This document shows positions 1-7,432 of a stretch of 35,796 bases of DNA, piece after piece. The number at the start of each line of letters is the position of its first letter. Positions within the stretch are counted from its first letter, which is position 1. Under the pieces are notes generated by a model, which saw only the letters and a program-made list of their open reading frames with translations, made no database searches and was not told the DNA's origin. Source of the stretch: Candidatus Hydrogenedentota bacterium (GTDB taxonomy: Bacteria > Hydrogenedentota > Hydrogenedentia > Hydrogenedentales > GCA-2746185); the NCBI GenBank assembly GCA_947486375.1, contig CANKTP010000013.1:1-35796 (forward strand), read 5' to 3'. The position numbers and the translations under genes are program-made.

Positions 1-881
1 GCGATCTTCATCAGGCTGCACGCGACCGTCTTCAGCGCGCCCGAGGTCATCACCATCGCGTCGTGCGCGGCAAGCGACTCGAATTTGTTCGGGGCCGTCA
101 CGAAGGGAAGGCCCGTCAACTCCGCGATCGTCGCCGCCACCTTCACGTCGTAGCCGCGCTTGGTGTTCAGCCCGGTCCCGACCGCGGTGCCGCCAAGGGC
201 CAATTCGCCGAGCAACGGAAGCGTGGATTCCACGCGGGCGATGCCATTTGTCAACTGCTGGGCATATCCCGAAAACTCCTGCCCGAGCGTCAACGGCGTC
301 GCATCCATCAGGTGCGTGCGGCCAATCTTGATGATGTCCTTGAACTCTCCCGACTTCCGGGACAAGGTGTCGCGCAACAACCGCAGCGCCGGGACCAAAT
401 GATGATGAATGCGCTCGACCGCCGCGATGCTCATCGCCGTCGGGAAGGTGTCGTTCGACGATTGCGACATGTTCACGTGGTCGTTCGGGTGAATCGGCTT
501 CTTGCTGCCCAGTTCGCCCCCGAGCATCTCGATCGCCCGGTTCGAGATGACCTCGTTCGCGTTCATGTTCGTCTGCGTGCCGCTCCCCGTCTGCCAGATG
601 ACCAGCGGAAAATGAGCGTCCAATTTGCCGTCGATCACCTCGTCCGCCGCGCGGCAGATGGCGTCGCACAGGTCCGGCTTGAGCAACCCGAGGTCCCGGT
701 TCACCAGCGCCGCCGCCTTCTTCAGAATGCCCAGCGCGCGTATCAACTCGCGCGGCATCCGCTCGCCGCCAATCTTAAAATTCTCGATCGAGCGCGCCGT
801 CTGGCAGCCGTAATACGAATCCACGGGCACCTTCATCTCGCCCATGGTGTCCTTCTCGATTCGATAGTCCAACGATAACAT
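1..881 (-). CDS. fumC: Class II fumarate hydratase, N-terminal 293 residues (runs off the left edge)
   Basis: Fumarase C interconverts fumarate and L-malate in the TCA cycle; it is a cytoplasmic, iron-independent homotetramer. Translating the minus strand gives the usual N-terminus ([14 protein letters not shown], about residues 6-19), the [14 protein letters not shown] block (99-112), [14 protein letters not shown] (131-144) and [16 protein letters not shown] (188-203), whose His190 matches the catalytic-site His of the family. The fumarase/aspartase signature with the catalytic Ser lies further toward the C-terminus and is outside the window; the family is about 460 residues, so roughly 170 are missing. 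The ATG at 881 directly follows an AGAAGG stretch, so the ribosome-binding site is poorly spaced; an in-frame ATG at residue 13 would cut conserved sequence. A promoter candidate lies at 914-943. Aspartase is a homologous alternative but the blocks fit FumC better. Confidence 0.95.
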   Translation of the reverse strand, partial: MLSLDYRIEKDTMGEMKVPVDSYYGCQTARSIENFKIGGERMPRELIRALGILKKAAALVNRDLGLLKPDLCDAICRAADEVIDGKLDAHFPLVIWQTGSGTQTNMNANEVISNRAIEMLGGELGSKKPIHPNDHVNMSQSSNDTFPTAMSIAAVERIHHHLVPALRLLRDTLSRKSGEFKDIIKIGRTHLMDATPLTLGQEFSGYAQQLTNGIARVESTLPLLGELALGGTAVGTGLNTKRGYDVKVAATIAELTGLPFVTAPNKFESLAAHDAMVMTSGALKTVACSLMKI

Positions 882-1130
882 CCTTCTCGCGGGGGGAGCC
901 TGCCGAAACGACGATCATACGCGACAGACCCTCCGCCGGTAAAGAACGGCGCCCGATCATTGGGGCCGCACGGCTCCGGAAAGCCTACCCGTCGCGACAC
1001 TGACTCTTCCATCGCCTCCCGATGCCGTCGACGCGCCATCGAAGCCGGAAAAACCGCCGTACAAGACCCATGGTGGCGATAGCGGGTCGAAAAACCGCTC
1101 CTCGGGGCGGGTTTGAATTCCTCCAGGGTG
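882..1130. other. Divergent intergenic region between fumC and flagellin
   Basis: About 300 bases separate the fumC start from the flagellin start. Open frames through it lack recognisable protein sequence and GC-rich third-position bias. It holds the fumC promoter candidate (914-943), the flagellin promoter just downstream, and a short imperfect inverted repeat (1081-1099). I see no RNA gene here. Confidence 0.5.
914..943 (-). promoter_or_regulatory. Sigma70-type promoter candidate for fumC
   Basis: On the minus strand a -35 TTTACC (938-943) and a -10 TATGAT (914-919) are separated by 18 bases, placing the start of transcription about 25 bases upstream of the fumC ATG. The 18-base spacer recurs at several other promoters in this window. 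Confidence 0.55.
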
Positions 1131-1139
1131 TGGTATACT
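1131..1139 (+). promoter_or_regulatory. Extended -10 promoter candidate for the flagellin gene
   Basis: TGG followed by TATACT (1134-1139) forms an extended -10 element. The -35 is weak: TTGAAT at 1113-1118 with a 15-base spacer is the nearest match. No sigma28-type TAAA/GCCGATAA pair and no correctly spaced sigma54 GG/GC pair is visible, which is unusual for a flagellin. Confidence 0.5.
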
Positions 1140-1189
1140 AGGGCATGGTGCAGTTTGGCACAGGTGCAGCCAAGCGAAAGGGTTTCCTC

Positions 1190-1996
1190 ATGGGCCTCCA
1201 AGTCAATAATTTGTCGGGGCTTGCCGCGCAGCGGCAAGTGGATAAGTCCACCGCTCGAGTCGCCAAGGGTATCGAGAAGCTTGGTAGCGGGCTGCGCATC
1301 AACCGCGCGGCCGACGATGCTGCCGGGTTGGCGATCACGGAAGGATTCCGGGCGTCGATCCGCCAGACGAACCAGGAGCTCCAAGGCCTGCAATCCGGAA
1401 TCAACGCGGTGCGCACCGCGGATGCCGGGCTCAGCCGGCAGGGCGGTGCGGTGGGACGCATTCGGGAACTCGCCGTGCAAGCCTCGACCGGGACTTTGAC
1501 CGACGATCAGCGGGCCGCCATCAACCAGGAAGCGCAACAGCTTCTCCAAGAAGTCGACACGGCCGGACAAGAGACCGAATTCAACGGCACTCGATTACTC
1601 GATGGCTCCACCAATGCCATCACCCTTGACGCCGAGGGTCAGAACCAGGTCAATTTAAACGAGTCGACCTCGAATTCGCTCGGCCTTTCCGGCGTGGACC
1701 TCGGCACGCAGGGCGGCGCGCAGGCCGCCATCGACGCGCTGGACAACGCCGCCTCCCAACTCACCCAGAATCGCGCGGAGTTGGGCGCGCAAGAGAACCG
1801 TCTCGCGTTTGCCGCCGAGCAGCGCGAAACCTCCGCAGCGAACGAACAAGAGGCGGAGTCGCGTATCCGCGACTTGGATATCGCCCGCGCCGCCGTCGAT
1901 CAAGTCCGCAACCAAGTGTTACAACAAGCCAGTGTATCGGCGCTCATCCAAGGAAATCTGGCGAGCGAAGGCGCGAGGACGTTGCTGGCTGGGTAG
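1190..1996 (+). CDS. fliC: Flagellin, short form (268 aa)
   Basis: This is a flagellar filament subunit, exported through the flagellar type III apparatus. The N-terminal D0/D1 region is clear: LGSGLRINRAADDAAGLAI (about residues 32-50), then LQGLQSGINAVRTAD and IRELAVQASTGTLTDDQR, then EFNGTRLLDG near residue 140. The C-terminal D1/D0 helix has SRIRDLDIA and NQVLQQASVSALIQGN. Only about 30-40 residues separate the two conserved halves, so the surface D2/D3 domains are essentially absent. I chose the ATG at 1190 because AAAGGG (1177-1182) sits 7 bases upstream and flagellins start close to this motif; an in-frame ATG at 1145 would add 15 non-flagellin residues. No other flagellar gene lies nearby. 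A weak hairpin and a T-run (about 2000-2043) follow the stop. Confidence 0.93.
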   Translation: MGLQVNNLSGLAAQRQVDKSTARVAKGIEKLGSGLRINRAADDAAGLAITEGFRASIRQTNQELQGLQSGINAVRTADAGLSRQGGAVGRIRELAVQASTGTLTDDQRAAINQEAQQLLQEVDTAGQETEFNGTRLLDGSTNAITLDAEGQNQVNLNESTSNSLGLSGVDLGTQGGAQAAIDALDNAASQLTQNRAELGAQENRLAFAAEQRETSAANEQEAESRIRDLDIARAAVDQVRNQVLQQASVSALIQGNLASEGARTLLAG

Positions 1997-2087
1997 GCGC
2001 GACCGTCAATTGGTCTATCGCGACGGGCGTGGCGGTGTTTTTTCATCGTCTTCGGTCTGGTGCCTCCGCGCTTCGGGACTATAAATC

Positions 2088-3209
2088 ATGGACTCGCTTG
2101 AACGTCTCCTCGAAACGTCTGGTTTCGGCGTCCGCGACGACCTGATCCGGGACTTGGACGCGGCATGGTCGCATCTCGGCCGTCCGGGCACTTGGTGGAC
2201 CGGGGCGGATCGTATCGAGATGGCCCGCGAGGTGCGGCATGCAGCGTCATGCGCATTTTGCGCCGAATGCAAAAAAGCCCTGTCTCCTTACGCGCCCAAG
2301 GGTATTCATTCCACCGTCGCCAATCTGCCGTCCGCCGTCATTGATGTCATTCATCGGGTGGTCACGGGCCCGTCGCGATTGACCGAGGCTTGGTTTCTGC
2401 GCATCATTGCGACGGGATTGTCCGACGGCGAATATGCCGAGATCGTTGGCACTACCGCGCTCGTGGCGGGGATTGATCGGTTCATGGAGGCCCTCAGCCT
2501 ACCCGCGCCGGAGTTGCCCGTCTCGCTTCCGGGAATCCCCCCGCGCGAGGAGCCGCCCAACGCGAAGAAGTCCTATGCATGGCTTCGGACCGTTTCGACC
2601 CGCGACGCGAACGACAACCTTCGGCGCATCTGGTTCGGCGACGGCGAACCGGGTTTCGTGCCGCGCGTCCGGCAGGCCTTGAGCCTCGCCCCCCATACCC
2701 TCGAATCCCTCTGCCTCATGAGCGAGGCGATGTACATTCCCTCAAGGCATCTCGTTCATCCCACGTGGAGCCGTCCGGCCTTGACGCGCCGCGAGGCCGA
2801 ACTGGTCGCCACGCGCTCCGCCGCGCTCAACGACTGCTTCTACTGAACTACCGGGCACGCAGTGATGCTCAGGCTGAGCGTCCCCGACCCAACCGAAACC
2901 ACGTTCGATTTTATCTCCGGGGGTGCCGCCTCGAACACGGGCGACGAGGCGCTATTGAAACTTTCCGAGGCGGTGTTTAGCCTCGACCCGGTGGATTTGC
3001 CGGCGGCGCGCGACGCGGTGACGCGCTCCCACGGACCGGGGGCCATGGTGGACGCCCTTGCGATCGCGGCCCATTTTAACGCCATCACGAAGGTGGCCGA
3101 TTCGACGGGCATCCAGCTCGAGACCGTGGCCGACCTTGCATCCGAGGACATCCGGAAACAACAGGATCTGGACCGCCTGCGCCCCGCGAATCGCTCGTAC
3201 GGGGGCTGA
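2088..3209 (+). CDS. AhpD/CMD-like selenoprotein, in-frame TGA (Sec253) read through
   Basis: Read as 373 codons with one internal TGA at 2844-2846. Before it the protein ends LVATRSAALNDCFY; after it, in the same frame, it continues TTGHAVMLRLS, then DEALLKLSEAVFSLDP and ALAIAAHFNAITKVADSTG, the normal helices of an AhpD-type domain. Family members have Cys at the TGA position (CxxC...H). Glu238, Cys250, Sec253 and His257 reproduce the spacing of AhpD Glu118, Cys130, Cys133 and His137, so selenocysteine would replace a catalytic Cys. The N-terminal half is a second CMD-like domain with Cys55, Cys58 and Cys61. The likely role is thiol/selenol-dependent peroxide or disulfide chemistry in the cytoplasm. 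The start ATG follows a stop by 3 bases and has no strong ribosome-binding site. GC-rich third positions persist past the TGA. The alternative is a nonsense-mutated pseudogene or a sequencing error. Confidence 0.82.
2852..2886 (+). promoter_or_regulatory. Candidate bacterial SECIS element inside the coding sequence
   Basis: Downstream of the TGA an 8-bp stem forms between 2864-2871 and 2875-2882, with one G-U pair and a three-base loop GGC (2872-2874). An outer 4-bp stem (2852-2855 with 2883-2886) encloses it, leaving an 8-base bulge on the 5' side. The loop begins 25 bases after the TGA and starts with GG. Bacterial SECIS hairpins bound by SelB typically lie about 16-37 bases after the UGA and have a G in the first loop positions. 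The pairing is read directly; the function is inferred. Confidence 0.7.
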
Positions 3210-3246
3210 AAAGAATTCCACGCTTGCGGCCGCGGCGCATCGCCTT

Positions 3247-3268
3247 GGACCCGCCTTGGGGCGAGTCC
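3247..3268. terminator. Hairpin between convergent genes
   Basis: GGAC-c-CGCC pairs with GGCG-a-GTCC around a TTGG loop, with one internal mismatch, between the stops of the selenoprotein gene (3209) and the pseudouridine synthase (3272). There is no T-run on either side, so intrinsic termination is only a possibility. Confidence 0.35.
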
Positions 3269-3271
3269 TCC

Positions 3272-4225
3272 CTATGAACGCTTGCGTTTTTGGCCCGGCA
3301 ACCGCTTTCCCCGCTCCCCGTCCGGTCTGTCGGGTTCCCGTTTGGGACCCGGCATCGCGGCCTTCCGGGGCTTCGCCTTACCCTTACCCTTGGGCTTGGG
3401 CTTGGGTCGTTTCTTGGCCTTCGGGCGATCGCCCCGATCCTCGCTAACCTTCCCGGTAAGCCTTGACCGGGCGGGTTCTTTTTTCGGCGCGGCGCGGCGG
3501 GCCATCACGATGCCGAAATGTTCCGGCATCTCCGTGTCGAAAACCATCCGCTCGCCGCTGCGGGGGTGTACGATGACGAGGGTCTTTGCGTGAAGCGCGA
3601 GGCGGCTTTCGGCCCCGGCGTCCTCCCCGTATTTCTTGTCCCCGACAATCGGGTGCCGCGCCTCCGCCAGATGCACCCGGATTTGGTGCTTGCGGCCCGT
3701 GAGCAGGTCGATTTCGAGAAGGCTATACGCCGCGGTGGATTTCATCACGCAGTACGCCGTCCGCGACCACTTTCCCCTTCGGGCATCCTCGGTGGATTCC
3801 ACGTGGTGGATCTTGGATTCGGTGAGGTACGACTCGATGATCCCCGACGGTGCCGCCGGGACCCCATGGACCACGGCGAGGTACTTCTTCTCCGCCTTGT
3901 CCCAGCCATCCTGCAAGGCCTTCTTGGCGTAAGGAGTCTTCGCAAAGACCAACACCCCCGACACGTCACGATCCAGGCGATGCACCACGAACACCCGGTC
4001 GCGCGATTTCGCGTTCCCCTTGCGGACGTAGTCCGTCAGCCGGTAGTACGCGGTCTCTTCCTTGATACGGTCCGTGCCCACCGTCAACAATCCCGCCGGC
4101 TTCTCCACGACGATGATGTCGCGGTCGTCATGCAGGATCCGCATGCCCTTGGGCTGGTGCCGGCGCGGCACTCGCTTCGCAATGATCGGTTTTGCCGTTT
4201 CCCGGGTGTCCATGCCGGATACCAT
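3272..4225 (-). CDS. RluA-family pseudouridine synthase with a basic C-terminal tail
   Basis: This enzyme isomerises uridine to pseudouridine in rRNA or tRNA. The catalytic motif HRLDRDVSG is at residues 82-90, with Asp85 the expected nucleophile. Other family blocks are ILHDDRDIIVVEKPAGLLT (30-48) and LLEIDLLTGRKHQIRVHLA followed by HPIVGDKKYG. No S4 domain is visible at the N-terminus. The last 75 or so residues are rich in Lys, Arg, Pro and Gly and look disordered; they may bind RNA. The start is uncertain: ATG codons at residues 1 and 5 both lack a good ribosome-binding site, and a minus-strand TATGGT overlaps the first, so residue 5 could be the true start. It is divergent from glyA and convergent with the selenoprotein gene. 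Which RNA site it modifies cannot be told from sequence. Confidence 0.9.
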   Translation of the reverse strand: MVSGMDTRETAKPIIAKRVPRRHQPKGMRILHDDRDIIVVEKPAGLLTVGTDRIKEETAYYRLTDYVRKGNAKSRDRVFVVHRLDRDVSGVLVFAKTPYAKKALQDGWDKAEKKYLAVVHGVPAAPSGIIESYLTESKIHHVESTEDARRGKWSRTAYCVMKSTAAYSLLEIDLLTGRKHQIRVHLAEARHPIVGDKKYGEDAGAESRLALHAKTLVIVHPRSGERMVFDTEMPEHFGIVMARRAAPKKEPARSRLTGKVSEDRGDRPKAKKRPKPKPKGKGKAKPRKAAMPGPKREPDRPDGERGKRLPGQKRKRS

Positions 4226-4269
4226 ACCCGTTTTCCGGACGCAGGTCGATAGCGAATTGCTCCCGGCTT

Positions 4270-4299
4270 TTGACTAATTCACCTTCGCAAGGGCATACT
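4270..4299 (+). promoter_or_regulatory. Sigma70-type promoter candidate for glyA
   Basis: TTGACT (4270-4275) and CATACT (4294-4299) are 18 bases apart, leaving a leader of about 50 bases before the glyA ATG. Confidence 0.6.
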
Positions 4300-4357
4300 A
4301 GCGCGGCTGCTTGTCGCTCGTTTCCTGCCCCAAAACTGTCAAGGAATCATTGTTTCC

Positions 4358-5890
4358 ATGAGCATCGCCGCCGGACCTTCCCTAAATCCACTCAGCGAAT
4401 ATCTCGCCAACACCGCGCCCGAGGACATTAACGCCGGGTTCGTCGCATATCTCGCCAACCTCACCGAGGTCGCGCGGGTGGCGCCGGCGGTGGCGCGATC
4501 GATCGTCAAGGAACTCGCCGATCAGCGCACCAACCTGAAGCTGATCGCCAGCGAGAACTATTGCAGCCTCGCTACGCAGCTCGCGATGGGCAACCTCCTC
4601 ACGGACAAATATGCCGAGGGATTCTCCGGACACCGGTTCTATGCCGGCTGCGACAACGTCGACGACATCGAAAGCTACGCGGCGGAGCAGGCGCGGAAAT
4701 TGTTCGGCTGCGAGCATGCCTACGTCCAGCCGCACAGCGGCGCCGACGCCAACCTCATCGCGTTCTGGGCGATCCTCACGACACGCATCCAGGCACCCGC
4801 GCTCGAGGCCCTGGGCGAGACAAACCTCTCGGTGTTGACGGTGGATCAGTGGAACGGCGTCCGCGCCCAGATGGGCAATCAACGCCTGTTGGGTCTCGAC
4901 TACTACTCGGGCGGCCATCTCACGCACGGATATCGTCACAACGTCTCCGCGCAGATCTTCGAATGCCACGGCTACCGCGTGGACCGCGCCACGGGCCTGC
5001 TCGACTACGATGCCATCGAACGCCAGGCGCGCGAACTGAAACCGCTTATCTTGTTGGCGGGATACAGCGCGTACCCTCGCGCCATCGACTTCAAACGCAT
5101 GCGCCACATCGCCGACGAGGTCGGCGCGGTGTTCATGGTCGACATGGCGCACTTCGCGGGACTCGTCGCGGGCGGCGTCTTCGAGGGCGACTTCAACCCG
5201 ATCCTGCACGGCCACGTCGTCACCTCGACGACGCACAAGACCCTGCGCGGACCCCGCGGCGGCATCGTCCTCTGCACGAAGGAATTCGCCGACGCCGTCG
5301 ACAAGGGCTGCCCGCTCGTCATGGGCGGACCGTTGCCCCACGTCATGGCCGCGAAAGCCGTCGCGTTCACCGAGGCGAACCGTCCCGAATTCCGCGCGTA
5401 CGCGAAGCGAATCCAGACCAACGCCGCCGCACTCGCCGCCGCCTGCGTGCGCGAAGGCCTGTCCATCGCCACGGGCGGCACCGACAACCACCTCATGCTC
5501 GTCAACGTCGCCGGCTTCGGCCTGACCGGACGCCAGGCCGAGAGCGCCGTGCGCGAATGCGGCATCACCCTCAACCGGAACTCGCTGCCCTACGACGCGA
5601 ACGGACCGTGGTACACCAGCGGCCTCCGCATCGGCACCCCCGCCATCACCACGCTCGGCATGGGCGAACCCGAGATGGCCGAAGTCGCCGCGATCCTCAA
5701 GCTCGTCCTCGCCAACACCAAGCCCGACATCATCGCGGGCGGCGAAAACGCCGGCCAACCCAGCAAGGCCAAATACTCCATCGACCCGGCTGCGAAGATG
5801 GCCGCAAAAGCGCGTATCAAGGGGCTGCTGGATCGCTACCCCGTGTATCCGGATCTGGACTTGGAGTTGTTGCAGCGTCATTTTGGGTGA
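4358..5890 (+). CDS. glyA: Serine hydroxymethyltransferase, long form (510 aa)
   Basis: This PLP enzyme interconverts serine and glycine with tetrahydrofolate, feeding one-carbon metabolism. The PLP lysine is Lys294 in STTHKTLRGPRGG; NLKLIASENYCS (59-70), TDKYAEGFSGHRFYAGCDNVD (82-102) and VDMAHFAGLVAGG (261-273) are typical active-site blocks, and SGLRIGTPAITTLGM closes the C-terminal domain. Most bacterial enzymes have about 415-430 residues; this one has an N-terminal extension of about 45 residues and an insertion near residues 140-190, as in long-form enzymes of some chlamydial, spirochaetal and planctomycete lineages. AAGGA (4341-4345) lies 12 bases before the ATG, a rather long spacing. 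It appears to be transcribed alone from the promoter at 4270-4299 and is followed by a hairpin at 5914-5929. Confidence 0.97.
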   Translation: MSIAAGPSLNPLSEYLANTAPEDINAGFVAYLANLTEVARVAPAVARSIVKELADQRTNLKLIASENYCSLATQLAMGNLLTDKYAEGFSGHRFYAGCDNVDDIESYAAEQARKLFGCEHAYVQPHSGADANLIAFWAILTTRIQAPALEALGETNLSVLTVDQWNGVRAQMGNQRLLGLDYYSGGHLTHGYRHNVSAQIFECHGYRVDRATGLLDYDAIERQARELKPLILLAGYSAYPRAIDFKRMRHIADEVGAVFMVDMAHFAGLVAGGVFEGDFNPILHGHVVTSTTHKTLRGPRGGIVLCTKEFADAVDKGCPLVMGGPLPHVMAAKAVAFTEANRPEFRAYAKRIQTNAAALAAACVREGLSIATGGTDNHLMLVNVAGFGLTGRQAESAVRECGITLNRNSLPYDANGPWYTSGLRIGTPAITTLGMGEPEMAEVAAILKLVLANTKPDIIAGGENAGQPSKAKYSIDPAAKMAAKARIKGLLDRYPVYPDLDLELLQRHFG

Positions 5891-5913
5891 AGGAGATTTG
5901 GGACAGTCAGACA

Positions 5914-5929
5914 TGAGGCTTACGCCTCA
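5914..5929 (+). terminator. Hairpin 24 bases after glyA
   Basis: TGAGGC and GCCTCA form a perfect 6-bp stem with a TTAC loop. No T-run follows, so it may be a weak or factor-assisted terminator, or the edge of the inserted AT-rich block. Confidence 0.45.
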
Positions 5930-6134
5930 CCCATAACGATTAAAATCGCCATCCGTATCGCATTTTTAGTATTTTCTAAGCCTATTTTCATCTCATGCGG
6001 TACCAGTGTCAAGAAGTTTCTGTAAAAGTATCTTGGCGAATCCGAGGTTTGTTGGTGCCTGCATTGGCTCCTCAGTTGGGTCCACCCCCCCTCCAGAGGA
6101 GGTTGGTTTACTGTACTAATACTGTATATTTTGT
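5930..6134. other. AT-rich intergenic block flanking a transposase remnant
   Basis: This roughly 200-base stretch is clearly poorer in GC than everything around it. It contains a small stem CCTCC-AGA-GGAGG (6090-6102) and two copies of TACTGTA about 11 bases apart near its right end. A minus-strand frame continues from the transposase remnant through it to 5920, but its composition and the frameshift argue that it is not translated as a gene. It is probably the flank or end of an inserted element. Confidence 0.5.
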
Positions 6135-6450
6135 TTATTCCGCCCGTTCGATTCGATCCATGACGAGGTAGCGCATCTGTTCGCACTGCCGCGTCTCGTG
6201 CCGCGCGATGAGTTGTGCCCCGACTAGCCGGGTCGCAGGAAACCTCGTTGGGGAAGATTCCCACGACTTGGGTCCGGCGCTCAATCTCCTTCATCACTCG
6301 TTCCATCATGTTCGTGGTGTAGACGCGGCGCAGGCGTTCCTTGGGAAACGCATGGATGGCGAGCGTCTCCTCGAATTGCTCCCCAATCCGCCGGGCCGCG
6401 CGCGGATAGTCCGTCTCCCAGCGGCCCGCCGGATGTTTCTCCCGGTTGCC
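6135..6450 (-). pseudogene. IS256-family (Mutator type) transposase, frameshifted C-terminal remnant
   Basis: The minus strand translates to a C-terminal IS256-type segment of about 100 residues: YPRAARRIGEQFEE, then TTNMMERVMKEIERRTQVV, then GIFPNE. The Glu in the TTN..ER segment lies where the family's third catalytic acidic residue is found. At about 6234 an extra G shifts the frame; after correction the protein continues RLVGAQLIARHE and ends at a TAA (6135-6137) with the usual short tail. The first three quarters of a roughly 400-residue transposase, with both catalytic Asp residues, are absent, so this is a dead fragment. Its left boundary merges with an AT-rich block and its right boundary abuts the kinase leader. 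No clear terminal inverted repeats or target duplications were found. Confidence 0.85.
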
Positions 6451-6505
6451 GGGGGTATGCTACGATGGAAACGGGTCTGCACGTAAATCTTGGGAGCGGG
6501 GTTCG

Positions 6506-7420
6506 ATGCCCTCATTGAAGCCAGGGGATGTAATCGCGGGGCGATACCGGATTGGCGATGCGCTCGGACGGGGCGGGATGGGGGTGGTGTACCAAGCCAT
6601 CGACCAGCAATCGGGCCAGCGCCTGGCGTTCAAGACCCTCCTGCCCCAATACCTGACGAATACGCGCGCGGTGCAGCGATTCATCCAAGAAGTCAACGTC
6701 ATCCGGCAATTGAACCATCCGTGCATTGTCCGAATCATGGACGCCCGCCAGATCGACGACCTGCTTTTCTACACGATGGAGTTTGTCGAGGGGAAGAGCC
6801 TGCGGTCGTGGATGAAGGGCAAGAAGCGTTTCGGGATGGGGTCCACCATGCGTGTGTTGACCCTTCTCTGCGGCGCGCTTGAGCATGCCCACCAATACAC
6901 GATTCACCGGGACCTGTCGCCGGAGAACGTGATGATTACGCCGGAGGGCGGGATCAAGCTCCTCGATTTCGGCCTGGCCAAGCTGATGAACACGGATTCG
7001 TCCTTCACGCGGGTGGGGATTAGCCTTGGCAAGGTGCAGTATATCGCACCCGAGCAGCGATCCGACGCGAAGAACGTGGACCATCGCGCCGACCTGTACT
7101 CGCTGGGGGTGATGTTTTACGAGATGCTCAGCGGGGAATTGCCGATCCACGGGAAACCCTTGTCCGCCCTTCGGCCGGAATTGCCTCAGGAATGCGACAC
7201 GTTTGTCGAGAAGGCGCTGGCAGCGGAGCCGGAGGCCCGATTTGGGTCGGCCTCGGAGTTTCAGGCGGCCCTCGCCCGGTTGTACGAACTCTCGAAAATC
7301 CAGCGGGAAAAATCGAAGACGCCCATCGATATCCCCTCGGCGGTGTCCGGGAGGTCGAATTACCGGCCGGGGCTTTGGGATCGTATCCGGCTGTATTGGC
7401 GGGGATTGCTCAAGCGCTAA
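6506..7420 (+). CDS. Soluble bacterial Ser/Thr protein kinase (304 aa)
   Basis: This is a Hanks-type kinase catalytic domain. The glycine-rich loop [12 protein letters not shown] lies at residues 20-31, the ATP-anchoring Lys at 43 (LAFK), the catalytic loop HRDLSPENV at 134-142 with Asp136 and Asn141, and DFG at 154-156; YIAPEQ and [15 protein letters not shown] complete the C-lobe. The catalytic loop has Ser instead of the usual Lys (HRDLKPEN), a variant found in other active bacterial kinases. After the kinase fold only about 45 polar, basic residues follow: there is no membrane segment and no PASTA, WD40 or FHA domain, so it should be cytoplasmic. The ATG at 6506 is preceded by GGGAG; an in-frame upstream ATG at 6446 would run into the transposase remnant. 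Substrates are unknown. Confidence 0.92.
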   Translation: MPSLKPGDVIAGRYRIGDALGRGGMGVVYQAIDQQSGQRLAFKTLLPQYLTNTRAVQRFIQEVNVIRQLNHPCIVRIMDARQIDDLLFYTMEFVEGKSLRSWMKGKKRFGMGSTMRVLTLLCGALEHAHQYTIHRDLSPENVMITPEGGIKLLDFGLAKLMNTDSSFTRVGISLGKVQYIAPEQRSDAKNVDHRADLYSLGVMFYEMLSGELPIHGKPLSALRPELPQECDTFVEKALAAEPEARFGSASEFQAALARLYELSKIQREKSKTPIDIPSAVSGRSNYRPGLWDRIRLYWRGLLKR

Positions 7421-7432
7421 GTCTGCGGCCGG

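Noticed and set aside
1155-1171. Sigma54-like TGGCAC followed by TGCA upstream of the flagellin
   Set aside because: The distance between GG and GC is three bases too short, and it lies too close to the ribosome-binding site to be a promoter.
2844-2846. Simple reading of the TGA as a true stop with two adjacent genes (2088-2846 and about 2862-3209)
   Set aside because: The two pieces are in the same frame, together make one AhpD-like fold, and the second piece has no ribosome-binding site and would start inside the active-site helix.
4382-5914. A 510-codon open frame on the minus strand opposite glyA
   Set aside because: It is the antisense shadow of a highly GC-biased gene; its translation matches no family and glyA is unmistakable.
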